The notes under the pieces are model-generated. The model had not been told where the DNA came from. It saw only the letters and a list, made by a program, of their open reading frames with translations, and did not search any database. This document shows, piece after piece, positions 1-5,550 of a stretch of 5,550 nt of DNA. How positions within the stretch are numbered: position 1 is the stretch's first letter; each line of letters opens with the position of its first letter. The translations under genes and the position numbers were made by a program. The stretch is from an uncultured Micrococcales bacterium (lineage in GTDB: Bacteria; Actinomycetota; Actinomycetes; Actinomycetales; Microbacteriaceae), in the NCBI GenBank assembly GCA_903831585.1, contig CAIKYE010000034.1:1-5550 (forward strand). Direction: 5' to 3'.

Positions 1-1384
1 CACCGTGCGGCAGTCGAATGATTCGGCCCGACTCGCGACCGTGCAAGACGATTTCACGATCCTTGCGCTGCAGAGCCAGAGCAATTCTCTTGGTAACCCA
101 GAATGCTGCAATCGGTGCGACTATCAACAAGATTTGCATGCTGAGCAGCACCTGATTCAAGGAAACCCTGAAGTGGGTAGCAATGAGGTCAGTTGCTGCT
201 CCGGCCCAAAGCACCGCGTAAAAGGTCACACCGGCTGCGCCAATGGCTGTGCGAACTGGGGCGTTTCTTGGGCGGTCTAGAACGTGGTGCTCGCGGTCGT
301 CTCCGGTCACAAACTTTTCAATGAACGGATACGCGCCAACTACGACTAGGAATAGCACGCCAACAACCAGCGGAATAAGAATGTTGAACGACCAGGTGCC
401 GCCGAGGGCAACGATTTCTAGGTGTGACGGTGCAAGACGCAATGCGCCATCTAACCAACCGATGTACCAGTCTGGCTGGGTTCCGGCCGACACAGGGGAG
501 GGGTCGTACCCACCGTAGTTCCAGATTGGGTTGATGGTGAAGGTTGCCGAGATTAACATGATTGCGCCGAAAACGATGAAGAAGAAGCCACCAGCCTTCG
601 CAACATATACCGGCATAAGTGGGTAGCCGACCACGTTGGTGTCTTTGCGACCCGGACCCGAATAGTGGGTGTGCTTGTGAATGACCACCATGAACAAATG
701 CACTGCGAGCAGCAAGATGATGAGCGCTGGAATGATCATTATGTGCAGGCTGTAGAGTCTCGCGACCACCGCATGGCCAGGGAATTCTCCGTCGAACAAG
801 AGCGACGAAATTGAGCTTCCGATAACTGGAACACCCTTGAGCATTCCGTCGATGATGCGAAGACCGTTTCCTGAAAGCAAGTCATCTGGAAGTGAGTAAC
901 CGGTGAAACCGCCACCCATACCTAAGACGAAAAGAAAGAAACCGACTAGCCAGTTGATCTCGCGAGGTTTGCGGAATGCACCTGTGAAAAAGACGCGCAA
1001 CATGTGCAAGCCAGCAGCTGCAACAAACAACAGGGCAGACCAGTGGTGAACCTGACGCATCAACATTCCGCCGCGAACTTCAAACGAGATGTCGAGTGAA
1101 GACGCGTAGGCGATTGACATCTCGGCACCCTTGAGCGGGCCGTAGACGCCGTCGTAGACGACTTCTGCCATAGATGGCTGGAAGAAGAAGGTTAGGAAGG
1201 TTCCGGAAATAAGCAAAACAACGAAGCTATACATTGCAACTTCGCCGAGCATAAACGACCAGTGGTCAGGAAAAACCTTGCGACCGAACTCTTTTAGAAT
1301 TCCGGCAACGCCCAAGCGTTCGTCAAGGTAGTTCGCCCGGTTACCGAGGAAGGTGCCCTTTTTGTTTGGAGTAGTTGTGCTCAT
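1..1384 (-). CDS. qcrB: Cytochrome bc1 complex cytochrome b subunit (partial, 3' end outside window)
   Basis: This is the membrane core of the menaquinol:cytochrome c reductase. It oxidises menaquinol at the Qo site and passes electrons to the Rieske protein and through two b haems. The frame is open from the ATG at 1384 to the window edge, giving 461 residues. Actinobacterial QcrB is usually near 540, so roughly the last 80 are missing. About eight hydrophobic helices are visible (near 47-68, 110-132, 145-165, 207-236, 262-284, 334-354, 377-397, 410-430). The expected haem ligands are H113 and H127 in helix B (14 apart) and H214 and H229 in helix D (15 apart). The Qo-site motif is PDWY at 304-307, a known actinobacterial variant of PEWY. 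The start lies 2 nt after the qcrA stop, with GGGAG 8 nt upstream, so translation is probably coupled. No defect is seen in the visible part. Confidence 0.96.
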   Translation of the reverse strand, partial: MSTTTPNKKGTFLGNRANYLDERLGVAGILKEFGRKVFPDHWSFMLGEVAMYSFVVLLISGTFLTFFFQPSMAEVVYDGVYGPLKGAEMSIAYASSLDISFEVRGGMLMRQVHHWSALLFVAAAGLHMLRVFFTGAFRKPREINWLVGFFLFVLGMGGGFTGYSLPDDLLSGNGLRIIDGMLKGVPVIGSSISSLLFDGEFPGHAVVARLYSLHIMIIPALIILLLAVHLFMVVIHKHTHYSGPGRKDTNVVGYPLMPVYVAKAGGFFFIVFGAIMLISATFTINPIWNYGGYDPSPVSAGTQPDWYIGWLDGALRLAPSHLEIVALGGTWSFNILIPLVVGVLFLVVVGAYPFIEKFVTGDDREHHVLDRPRNAPVRTAIGAAGVTFYAVLWAGAATDLIATHFRVSLNQVLLSMQILLIVAPIAAFWVTKRIALALQRKDREIVLHGRESGRIIRLPHG

Positions 1385-1386
1385 TC

Positions 1387-2412
1387 TTAACGCTCCCAGA
1401 AGCTAGGGCCGACAGGTTCGTTGAAATCGCTCTGTGCGATTAGGTATCCCTCTGCGTCTACAGCGATAGGAAGTTGCGGCAGTGGGCGAGCAGCTGGGCC
1501 GAAAATAACCTTGCATCCATCAACCAAATCGAAGGTCGACTGGTGACATGGGCAAAGCAGGTGGTGTGTTTGCTGTTCGTAGAGTGCAACCGGGCAGCCC
1601 ACGTGGGTACAAATTTTGCTGTACGCAACGATGCCGTCGTAAGACCAGCCCTTGCGTTCTTCGGTCTCGATTAGTTCGGCTGGGTTAACGCGCACTAAGA
1701 GAACTGCAGCTTTCGCCTTTTCGTTTAGCTTGTCATGGTGCAATTCTGCAAGACCTGCTGGGATGACGTGGAACACAGATCCGAGTGTGACGTCGCTTGC
1801 CTTGATCGGGGTACCATCCGGGTCTTTCGCTAGGCGAGTGCCCTTCTTCCACATGGTGTGGCGAAGGCTGTCGCCAGGGTTCGGCCCGAGGTCGCCGAAG
1901 AAGAAGATTGCCGGCAGCGGAAACAGCGCTAGCGCTGTATACATCGAACGACGGATGAGCTTGCGGCGGGTGAAACCAGATTCTTGATCTGCAAGCTTGA
2001 TGATCTCGATTGCGCGAGCGCGCACTTCTTCGCTACCGCGAGTCTGGTGACGTTCTTCGCTAACTTCGGCATCTGGCATAAGAGTCTTGGCCCAGTGAAC
2101 TGCACCGATACCAATGCCGAACAATCCGAGTGTGATTCCCAATCCGAGCCAAAGGTTGTTTGCGCGAACCGTGGCTAGATCTTCGGTGATTGGAAAAGCG
2201 AAATAGGCATAGATAGAGAAAGCGCTGCCGAATGCTGACAGCAAGAAGAGTGCGGCGACCTGACGGTTAGCGCTTCGCTCGTGCTTGTCGCTCTTGTCGG
2301 TCATGCGAACGCGGTGGGGCTCAAGACCGGGGTCATTAACCTTGTCGGCTGAAACGACAGCCAAGCCACCCTCGTACTTATGCTCTTTGGCTGATTTAGC
2401 CTTTTCGCTCAA
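1387..2412 (-). CDS. qcrA: Cytochrome bc1 complex Rieske iron-sulfur subunit
   Basis: This 341-residue protein carries the [2Fe-2S] cluster that takes an electron from menaquinol at the QcrB Qo site and hands it to the dihaem QcrC. The Rieske motifs are CTHVGC (268-273) and CPCHQS (287-292). By family precedent C268, H270, C287 and H290 bind the cluster and C273-C289 form the disulfide. Hydrophobic helices lie near 52-74, 86-106 and 157-172, the three-helix actinobacterial form. Just before the third helix is TRRKLIR (148-154), a good Tat motif; Streptomyces QcrA is known to insert this helix through Tat after Sec inserts the first two. I chose the TTG start at 2412 because AGGGAG lies 7 nt upstream. 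The next in-frame ATG (residue 37) would discard the charged N-terminal tail but no domain. One further cysteine, C300, follows the cluster loop. qcrC ends 24 nt upstream. Confidence 0.96.
   Translation of the reverse strand: MSEKAKSAKEHKYEGGLAVVSADKVNDPGLEPHRVRMTDKSDKHERSANRQVAALFLLSAFGSAFSIYAYFAFPITEDLATVRANNLWLGLGITLGLFGIGIGAVHWAKTLMPDAEVSEERHQTRGSEEVRARAIEIIKLADQESGFTRRKLIRRSMYTALALFPLPAIFFFGDLGPNPGDSLRHTMWKKGTRLAKDPDGTPIKASDVTLGSVFHVIPAGLAELHHDKLNEKAKAAVLLVRVNPAELIETEERKGWSYDGIVAYSKICTHVGCPVALYEQQTHHLLCPCHQSTFDLVDGCKVIFGPAARPLPQLPIAVDAEGYLIAQSDFNEPVGPSFWER
1393..1397 (-). promoter_or_regulatory. Ribosome binding site of qcrB inside the end of qcrA
   Basis: GGGAG on the minus strand lies 8 nt before the qcrB ATG and is embedded in the last codons of qcrA. 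The stop and the next ATG are only 2 nt apart, which suggests ribosomes finishing qcrA re-initiate on qcrB and keep the two subunits in proportion. Confidence 0.65.
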
Positions 2413-2419
2413 TTCGTTG

Positions 2420-2425
2420 CTCCCT
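2420..2425 (-). promoter_or_regulatory. Ribosome binding site fixing the TTG start of qcrA
   Basis: AGGGAG on the minus strand lies 7 nt before the TTG at 2412-2410. There is no ATG or GTG nearby in frame, so this site decides the qcrA start. It is the clearest Shine-Dalgarno sequence in the operon. Confidence 0.75.
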
Positions 2426-2436
2426 TTAATTGAAAA

Positions 2437-3243
2437 CTAATTTGACTTCGCGCCAAGCCACATTGTGATGAGAATTATTAGACCCAACCCGAAAATCCAG
2501 AGGAATAATCCCTCGGCAACGGGACCTAGCCCGGCTAGTTCATAACCACCGGCCGATGGATTTGTCTCTACGTAGTTCAGGTAGGTGATGATGTCTTTCT
2601 TGTCTTGCGGAGTCAGGTTGGCGTCATTGAAAACCGGCATATTCTGCGGGCCGGTAACCATTGCCTCGTAAACGTGTTTGGCCGGAACGCCAGCTAGGGC
2701 AGGAGCCCACTTGCCTTCGGTAAGTGCGCCACCAGCGCCGACGGCGTTGTGGCACATCGCGCAGTTAATTCTGAAGAGTTCTCCGCCTCGAGCTGAATCT
2801 CCGTTGGCAGCAATCATGTCGGCGGTAGGAATTTCTGGACCAACGCCCAGCGATGCAACATAGGCTGCCATCGCTGCGATCTGCTCTTCGGTGAACTGGA
2901 CGGGTTTCTTATCGAGCTGAGGTCCGCTGGCCTGACCAGGCATGCGGCCACTTGAAACTTGGAAGTCAACCGAAGCGGCACCGACACCAATTAGGGTTGG
3001 GCCGGCTTTTGTTCCAACACCATTGGTGCCGTGGCAGGTTGCACAGTTTGCCAAGAAGAGTTTCTCGCCCTCGACAATTTGCTCTTGCGCCGAGATTGCA
3101 GTCTTGGCGGTGCTGGTCTCTACCGCGGCTGTTGCAACAGCGTAGCTACCACCGCTCATGATTAACCCCGCCGCGATCACAAAAATCGCTGCCAGAGGGC
3201 TGCGTCGTGAATTCTTCAGGGTCTTTTTCATGTAGTTTGTCAT
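2437..3243 (-). CDS. qcrC: Dihaem cytochrome c subunit of the bc1 complex
   Basis: This 268-residue protein replaces mitochondrial cytochrome c1 and also does the job of a soluble cytochrome c: it passes electrons from the Rieske protein towards the CuA centre of the aa3 oxidase within a supercomplex (known in Corynebacterium and Mycobacterium). Two covalent haem sites are visible, CATCH (67-71) and CAMCH (161-165). M101 (in GRMPG) and M202 (in NMPVF) are the likely axial ligands. An N-terminal hydrophobic stretch (17-39, after K6-K7 and R13-R14) serves as signal or anchor, and a C-terminal helix (242-264) fixes the protein in the membrane with the haem domains outside. The start is the ATG at 3243, 12 nt after the ctaE stop, with only a weak GAG upstream. 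The ATG at residue 5 is possible but has no better ribosome site. Confidence 0.96.
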   Translation of the reverse strand: MTNYMKKTLKNSRRSPLAAIFVIAAGLIMSGGSYAVATAAVETSTAKTAISAQEQIVEGEKLFLANCATCHGTNGVGTKAGPTLIGVGAASVDFQVSSGRMPGQASGPQLDKKPVQFTEEQIAAMAAYVASLGVGPEIPTADMIAANGDSARGGELFRINCAMCHNAVGAGGALTEGKWAPALAGVPAKHVYEAMVTGPQNMPVFNDANLTPQDKKDIITYLNYVETNPSAGGYELAGLGPVAEGLFLWIFGLGLIILITMWLGAKSN

Positions 3244-3255
3244 TTGCTCTAACTC

Positions 3256-3873
3256 TTATTTGAGAACGTAGATAATAAGGAAAAGGCCAATCCAAACCAC
3301 GTCAACGAAGTGCCAGTAGTAAGAAACCACGATAGCTCCGGTTGCTTCGTAGTGGCCGAACTTCTTGGCTGCGAAAGTGCGACCGATGATGAGAAGGAAC
3401 GCAATCAATCCGCCGGTAACGTGCAGTGCGTGAAAACCGGTGGTGATGTAGAAGGCGCTGCCGTAAGAATCGGAGTCAAGGGCGACGCCGTCTGAAATTA
3501 GGGTTGCGTACTCCCAAACCTGGCCAGAAACGAATAGGGCACCTAGCACGTACGAAATAAGGAACCACTCGACCATGCCCCACTGAGCTGGTGACCAACC
3601 CGTCGCTCGGGGCTGCATGCGCTCGGCAGCAAAGACACCGAACTGCGCGGTGAATGATGAAGCAACCAAAATCAGGGTGTTGGTGAGTGCGAAAGGCACG
3701 TTTAGGTGTTCGGTTCCGGCCTCCCAAAGGGCCGGCGAGTTAGCTCTGAGGCTGAAATACATGGCAAAAAGTGCCGCGAAGAACATGACTTCACTGCCCA
3801 GCCAGACGATAGTTCCGACCGAAGTTGCACTCGGACGATTGATTGTTGGGGAGGAAAAAGTCGCAGTAGACAT
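3256..3873 (-). CDS. ctaE: Cytochrome c oxidase (aa3) subunit III
   Basis: This is subunit III of the haem-copper terminal oxidase, an integral membrane subunit thought to stabilise the catalytic subunit I and its proton uptake. At 205 residues with five predicted helices (about 22-42, 60-82, 101-119, 139-166, 180-203) it is the short bacterial form, lacking the first two helices of the seven-helix mitochondrial protein. Family signatures are GSEVMFF (26-32), TGFHALHV (145-152) and [12 protein letters not shown] (187-198). It is the first gene of the ctaE-qcrCAB unit. The other oxidase subunits (ctaC, ctaD, ctaF) are not in the window, as in M. tuberculosis, where ctaC and ctaD are encoded elsewhere. 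No Shine-Dalgarno sequence precedes the ATG, but a TAGCAT -10 element ends 7 nt before it, so the mRNA is probably leaderless. Confidence 0.95.
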   Translation of the reverse strand: MSTATFSSPTINRPSATSVGTIVWLGSEVMFFAALFAMYFSLRANSPALWEAGTEHLNVPFALTNTLILVASSFTAQFGVFAAERMQPRATGWSPAQWGMVEWFLISYVLGALFVSGQVWEYATLISDGVALDSDSYGSAFYITTGFHALHVTGGLIAFLLIIGRTFAAKKFGHYEATGAIVVSYYWHFVDVVWIGLFLIIYVLK

Positions 3874-3880
3874 GTGCTTA

Positions 3881-3886
3881 ATGCTA
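3881..3886 (-). promoter_or_regulatory. Putative -10 element of the ctaE-qcrCAB operon
   Basis: TAGCAT on the minus strand fits the actinobacterial TANNNT consensus. The 7 nt between it and the ATG would place the transcription start at or next to the A of the start codon, as in leaderless genes. The hexamer 17 nt further upstream is CCGAAT (3904-3909), a poor -35, so the promoter may need an activator or work from the -10 alone. Confidence 0.5.
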
Positions 3887-3903
3887 ACTCACGATGCTTG
3901 CCA

Positions 3904-3925
3904 ATTCGGGCTTATTCGGGCGAAT
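3904..3925. repeat. Tandem 8-bp direct repeat with overlapping inverted repeat between the divergent promoters
   Basis: ATTCGGGC occurs at 3904-3911 and again at 3914-3921, a period of 10 bp, about one helical turn. The second copy also forms an inverted repeat, ATTCG (3914-3918), GG, CGAAT (3921-3925). The block lies at or between the -35 positions expected for ctaE (3904-3909) and trpD (3922-3927), a natural place for a shared regulator. No known operator is recognised. Confidence 0.45.
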
Positions 3926-3944
3926 TCACGCGGTTTTTCGGCAA

Positions 3945-3950
3945 TAAACT
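3945..3950 (+). promoter_or_regulatory. Putative -10 element of trpD
   Basis: TAAACT fits TANNNT and is followed by exactly 7 nt before the trpD ATG, the spacing expected of a leaderless transcript. No purine-rich ribosome site lies in the 15 nt before the ATG. The hexamer 17 nt upstream is GAATTC (3922-3927), a weak -35. Confidence 0.5.
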
Positions 3951-3957
3951 TAACCTC

Positions 3958-5022
3958 ATGACGCAAACAATCGGCTGGCCGACGATTCTCAAAAAACTTC
4001 TTGCCAAGGGCGACTTAACTCGGCAGGAGGCCGGTTGGGCGATGACTGAAATCATGGATGGGTCTTCGTCAGAAGCTGAAATCGGAGCGTTCATGATGGC
4101 TCTGCGAAGCAAAGGTGAGACCGTCGAGGAGCTCTCGGGATTAGTCGATGTGATGCTCGAGAAATCAGTTTTGCTAAACATAGGCGCAGACGCCCTAGAC
4201 ATCGTTGGAACCGGTGGCGACATGATCGGAACCGTAAATATCTCGACGATGGCATCAATCCTGGCGGCAGCCACAGGGGTAGGGGTCATGAAGCACGGCA
4301 GTCGCTCTGCCTCGGGTAAGACCGGATCGGCAGAGATGCTTGAAGTGCTTGGCATTCGACTTGATTTGTCGGCCGAACGAGTCGCAGAGGTCTTTGGCGA
4401 AGTGGGATTGACCTTTTTCTTTGCGCCGGTCTTTCATCCGGCAATGCGCCACGTGGCACCTGTGCGCAAGGCTCTCGGTGTGCCAACCACCTTCAATTTT
4501 CTTGGACCCCTGGCAAATCCAGCCCAACCAATTGCGACCTCTCTGGGCGTAGCCGATCGCCAAATCGCTCCGCTGATGGCAGCAGAATTGGCTGCCAGGG
4601 GTCGAAATGCCCTAGTTTTCAGGGGTTCAGACGGGCTTGATGAGCTCACCACGACCGGAAATAGCGAAATTTGGCTGGTTCAAGGGGGAGTGGTGACCGA
4701 ATTCGCCCTCGATCCGAGTGATTTTGGGCTAGAAACGATTGAAATAGGCGCCTTACTCGGTGCAGATGCCAAACACAACGCCGAAGTCGCAAGGAGTCTT
4801 TTCAGTGAGCCTGGCGACCCGGAGAACAAGTCGGTGCGAGAGGTAGTTGCGCTAAATGCGGCCGGGGGACTCGTAGCCTACGAACTCTCAAAAAAGCCGA
4901 TCGAAACCCAGCAGCAGCTAAATGAAGAATTCGCTCGACAGTTAGTCAGGGTTTTCGATGCACTCGACTCTGGCGCGGCAGCAGAAAAACTATCTTCATG
5001 GATGTCGGCCTCGCAGGCCTAG
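3958..5022 (+). CDS. trpD: Anthranilate phosphoribosyltransferase
   Basis: This cytoplasmic enzyme of tryptophan synthesis joins anthranilate to PRPP, giving phosphoribosyl-anthranilate and pyrophosphate. At 354 residues it has normal family length. An N-terminal helical part (1-75) precedes the PRPP loop GTGGD (84-88) and NIST (94-97). K112-H113-G114 continue the active site, R170 sits in the VRKALG segment, the FNFLGPLANP segment spans 179-188, and D228-E229 in DGLDE are the expected magnesium ligands. One oddity is S115, where the family nearly always has Asn (KHGN); E126 also replaces the usual Asp. All other key residues are present, so an active enzyme is likely. The frame is open upstream to 3706, but the ATG at 3958 fits family length, the N-terminal match and the -10 spacing. 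No other trp gene is in the window. trpD divergent from ctaE also occurs in M. tuberculosis. Confidence 0.95.
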   Translation: MTQTIGWPTILKKLLAKGDLTRQEAGWAMTEIMDGSSSEAEIGAFMMALRSKGETVEELSGLVDVMLEKSVLLNIGADALDIVGTGGDMIGTVNISTMASILAAATGVGVMKHGSRSASGKTGSAEMLEVLGIRLDLSAERVAEVFGEVGLTFFFAPVFHPAMRHVAPVRKALGVPTTFNFLGPLANPAQPIATSLGVADRQIAPLMAAELAARGRNALVFRGSDGLDELTTTGNSEIWLVQGGVVTEFALDPSDFGLETIEIGALLGADAKHNAEVARSLFSEPGDPENKSVREVVALNAAGGLVAYELSKKPIETQQQLNEEFARQLVRVFDALDSGAAAEKLSSWMSASQA

Positions 5023-5034
5023 GACAAACCATTT

Positions 5035-5079
5035 GCCCGGTGAAACGGGGCTATCAGGGGGAAGTGGCTCTGAGGGCCA
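5035..5079 (+). terminator. Possible weak terminator region after trpD (two small hairpins)
   Basis: Two short stems follow the trpD stop. The first is CCCG (5036-5039) with CGGG (5046-5049) around a 6-nt loop, extendable by G5035-C5051 past a bulged G. The second is TGGCTC (5065-5070) with GGGCCA (5074-5079), six pairs including one G-T, around a 3-nt loop. No T-run follows either stem on the plus strand, so neither is a canonical intrinsic terminator. Their place between convergent genes makes a termination role reasonable but unproven. Confidence 0.25.
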
Positions 5080-5096
5080 AAAATCGACTACTTGAC

Positions 5097-5110
5097 ATAA
5101 TGTTCATTAT
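5097..5110. repeat. 14-bp palindrome between convergent trpD and the Nudix gene
   Basis: ATAATG (5097-5102), TT, CATTAT (5105-5110) is a perfect 6-bp inverted repeat with a 2-nt centre. It is AT-rich in a more balanced surrounding. It overlaps the last base of TTGACA (5092-5097), a perfect -35 hexamer, but no -10 follows at 16-18 bp. The half-sites resemble those of some metal-regulator boxes, but spacing and location do not fit a known operator. Confidence 0.35.
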
Positions 5111-5128
5111 CGGCGAAAGGGATACCGA

Positions 5129-5550
5129 CTAAGCCAGGTGGTCCGCGAGAAAATCAACCAACCCGTGTGGTCCGACCGTCTCGCCCAGCTCAATTAGATC
5201 CTCGAGTTTCCACCAGCGAAACTCCAAAATGTCTCGACGTTCATCGTCAGTCCAGTCGGAATCGTCCAGTTCAAAACCTTCAACTTCGAGTTGAAAGAAA
5301 TAATCCACGTAACTGTGTGAGTTCACTCCGTCGCCCCAGTGCCAGATTCCAGCCTGTTGCCAAATCTGTTCGCCCAACTGGTCTTCGGTGACCCTGAGAC
5401 CCGTTTCCTCGAGCAATTCGCGCACGGCGGCCTCTCTGGGTGTCTCACCGGCGTCGATGCCTCCGCCAGGCGTTATCCAGCGGGGTTCTAGACCCACCTC
5501 GGGGTCAAAGTGCGTTTTCAGCAGAAAAACCCGCTTCTGAGGGTCAACCA
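5129..5550 (-). CDS. Nudix hydrolase (partial, 5' end outside window)
   Basis: This is the C-terminal part of a Nudix-family hydrolase, enzymes that cleave nucleoside diphosphates linked to another group (oxidised nucleotides, ADP-ribose, dinucleotide polyphosphates and others). The visible part is 139 residues, ending at TAG 5131-5129. The Nudix box (nt 5464-5396) matches G-x5-E-x7-REUxEExGU in full, including RELLEETGL, so the metal-binding glutamates are intact. After it come the central strands ([12 protein letters not shown], nt 5306-5271), an acidic stretch, and an [10 protein letters not shown] segment typical of the family's C-terminal end. The reading frame stays open to the window edge. 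A GTG at 5497 could be called a start but would cut off the first strand (VFLLKTHF), so the true start is beyond 5550. The substrate cannot be told from the sequence. Convergent with trpD. Confidence 0.85.
   Translation of the reverse strand, partial: VDPQKRVFLLKTHFDPEVGLEPRWITPGGGIDAGETPREAAVRELLEETGLRVTEDQLGEQIWQQAGIWHWGDGVNSHSYVDYFFQLEVEGFELDDSDWTDDERRDILEFRWWKLEDLIELGETVGPHGLVDFLADHLA

Noticed and set aside
5..518. Two plus-strand open frames (5-280 and 243-518).
   Set aside because: They lie antisense to the clear cytochrome b coding frame, have no recognisable domain and no ribosome site; they are shadows of qcrB.
3706..3957. Possible upstream extension of trpD, since the frame is open from 3706.
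   Set aside because: The extension overlaps ctaE on the other strand, resembles no TrpD N-terminus, and would make the protein much longer than the family. ATG 3958 fits length and promoter spacing.
3912..4355. A 147-codon minus-strand open frame running antisense to trpD and into the intergenic region.
   Set aside because: Low-complexity Ser/Pro-rich translation typical of a reverse-frame shadow. The opposite strand encodes conserved TrpD motifs over the same bases.
5065..5084. Canonical rho-independent terminator for trpD.
   Set aside because: The stem is followed by A residues, not T residues, on the plus strand, and on the minus strand the T-run precedes the stem. Kept only as a weak hairpin region.
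5092..5126. A promoter starting from the perfect TTGACA at 5092-5097.
   Set aside because: No TANNNT-like -10 lies 16-18 bp downstream, and no plus-strand gene follows, because the Nudix gene is on the minus strand.
1..5550. Mobile element, CRISPR array, tRNA or other RNA gene, or an undescribed defence-type system.
   Set aside because: Almost all bases are accounted for by conserved core genes. I saw no transposase, integrase, repeat-spacer pattern, cloverleaf or attachment site.

Overview
The window is a piece of an actinobacterial chromosome and looks like ordinary core genome. It carries most of the cytochrome bc1-aa3 respiratory operon (ctaE-qcrC-qcrA-qcrB, minus strand), a divergent trpD (plus strand), and the C-terminal part of a Nudix hydrolase gene (minus strand) convergent with trpD. 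Three traits point to Actinobacteria: a dihaem QcrC in place of cytochrome c1, a Rieske protein with three membrane helices and an internal Tat motif, and a short five-helix cytochrome oxidase subunit III. From memory, Mycobacterium tuberculosis has the same trpD / ctaE-qcrCAB order. Base composition is moderate (about half G+C by eye), low for the phylum. With Microbacteriaceae-like protein sequences this suggests a small-genome aquatic lineage such as Rhodoluna/Aquiluna. That placement is inference.

Layout. At 1-1384 (minus) is qcrB, whose 3' end lies outside the window. qcrA is at 1387-2412 and starts with TTG. qcrC is at 2437-3243 and ctaE at 3256-3873. Gaps between these genes are 2, 24 and 12 nt with no terminator, so they should be one transcript read from ctaE towards qcrB. 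The 84-bp gap at 3874-3957 holds a divergent promoter region. Both genes have a TANNNT -10 element ending exactly 7 nt before their ATG and neither has a Shine-Dalgarno sequence, so both are probably leaderless. trpD occupies 3958-5022. The 106-bp gap at 5023-5128 has two weak hairpins and a 14-bp palindrome. The Nudix gene runs from 5129 off the right edge.

Function. QcrB, QcrA and QcrC form the menaquinol:cytochrome c reductase. CtaE is subunit III of the aa3 oxidase that receives electrons directly from QcrC, because these bacteria generally lack soluble cytochrome c. trpD makes phosphoribosyl-anthranilate for tryptophan synthesis and has no metabolic link to the respiratory genes.

I found no mobile element, CRISPR array, RNA gene or undescribed system. 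The items most worth a second look are the paired leaderless promoters around a 10-bp-period repeat, an Asn-to-Ser change in the KHGN motif of TrpD, and the palindrome downstream of trpD.
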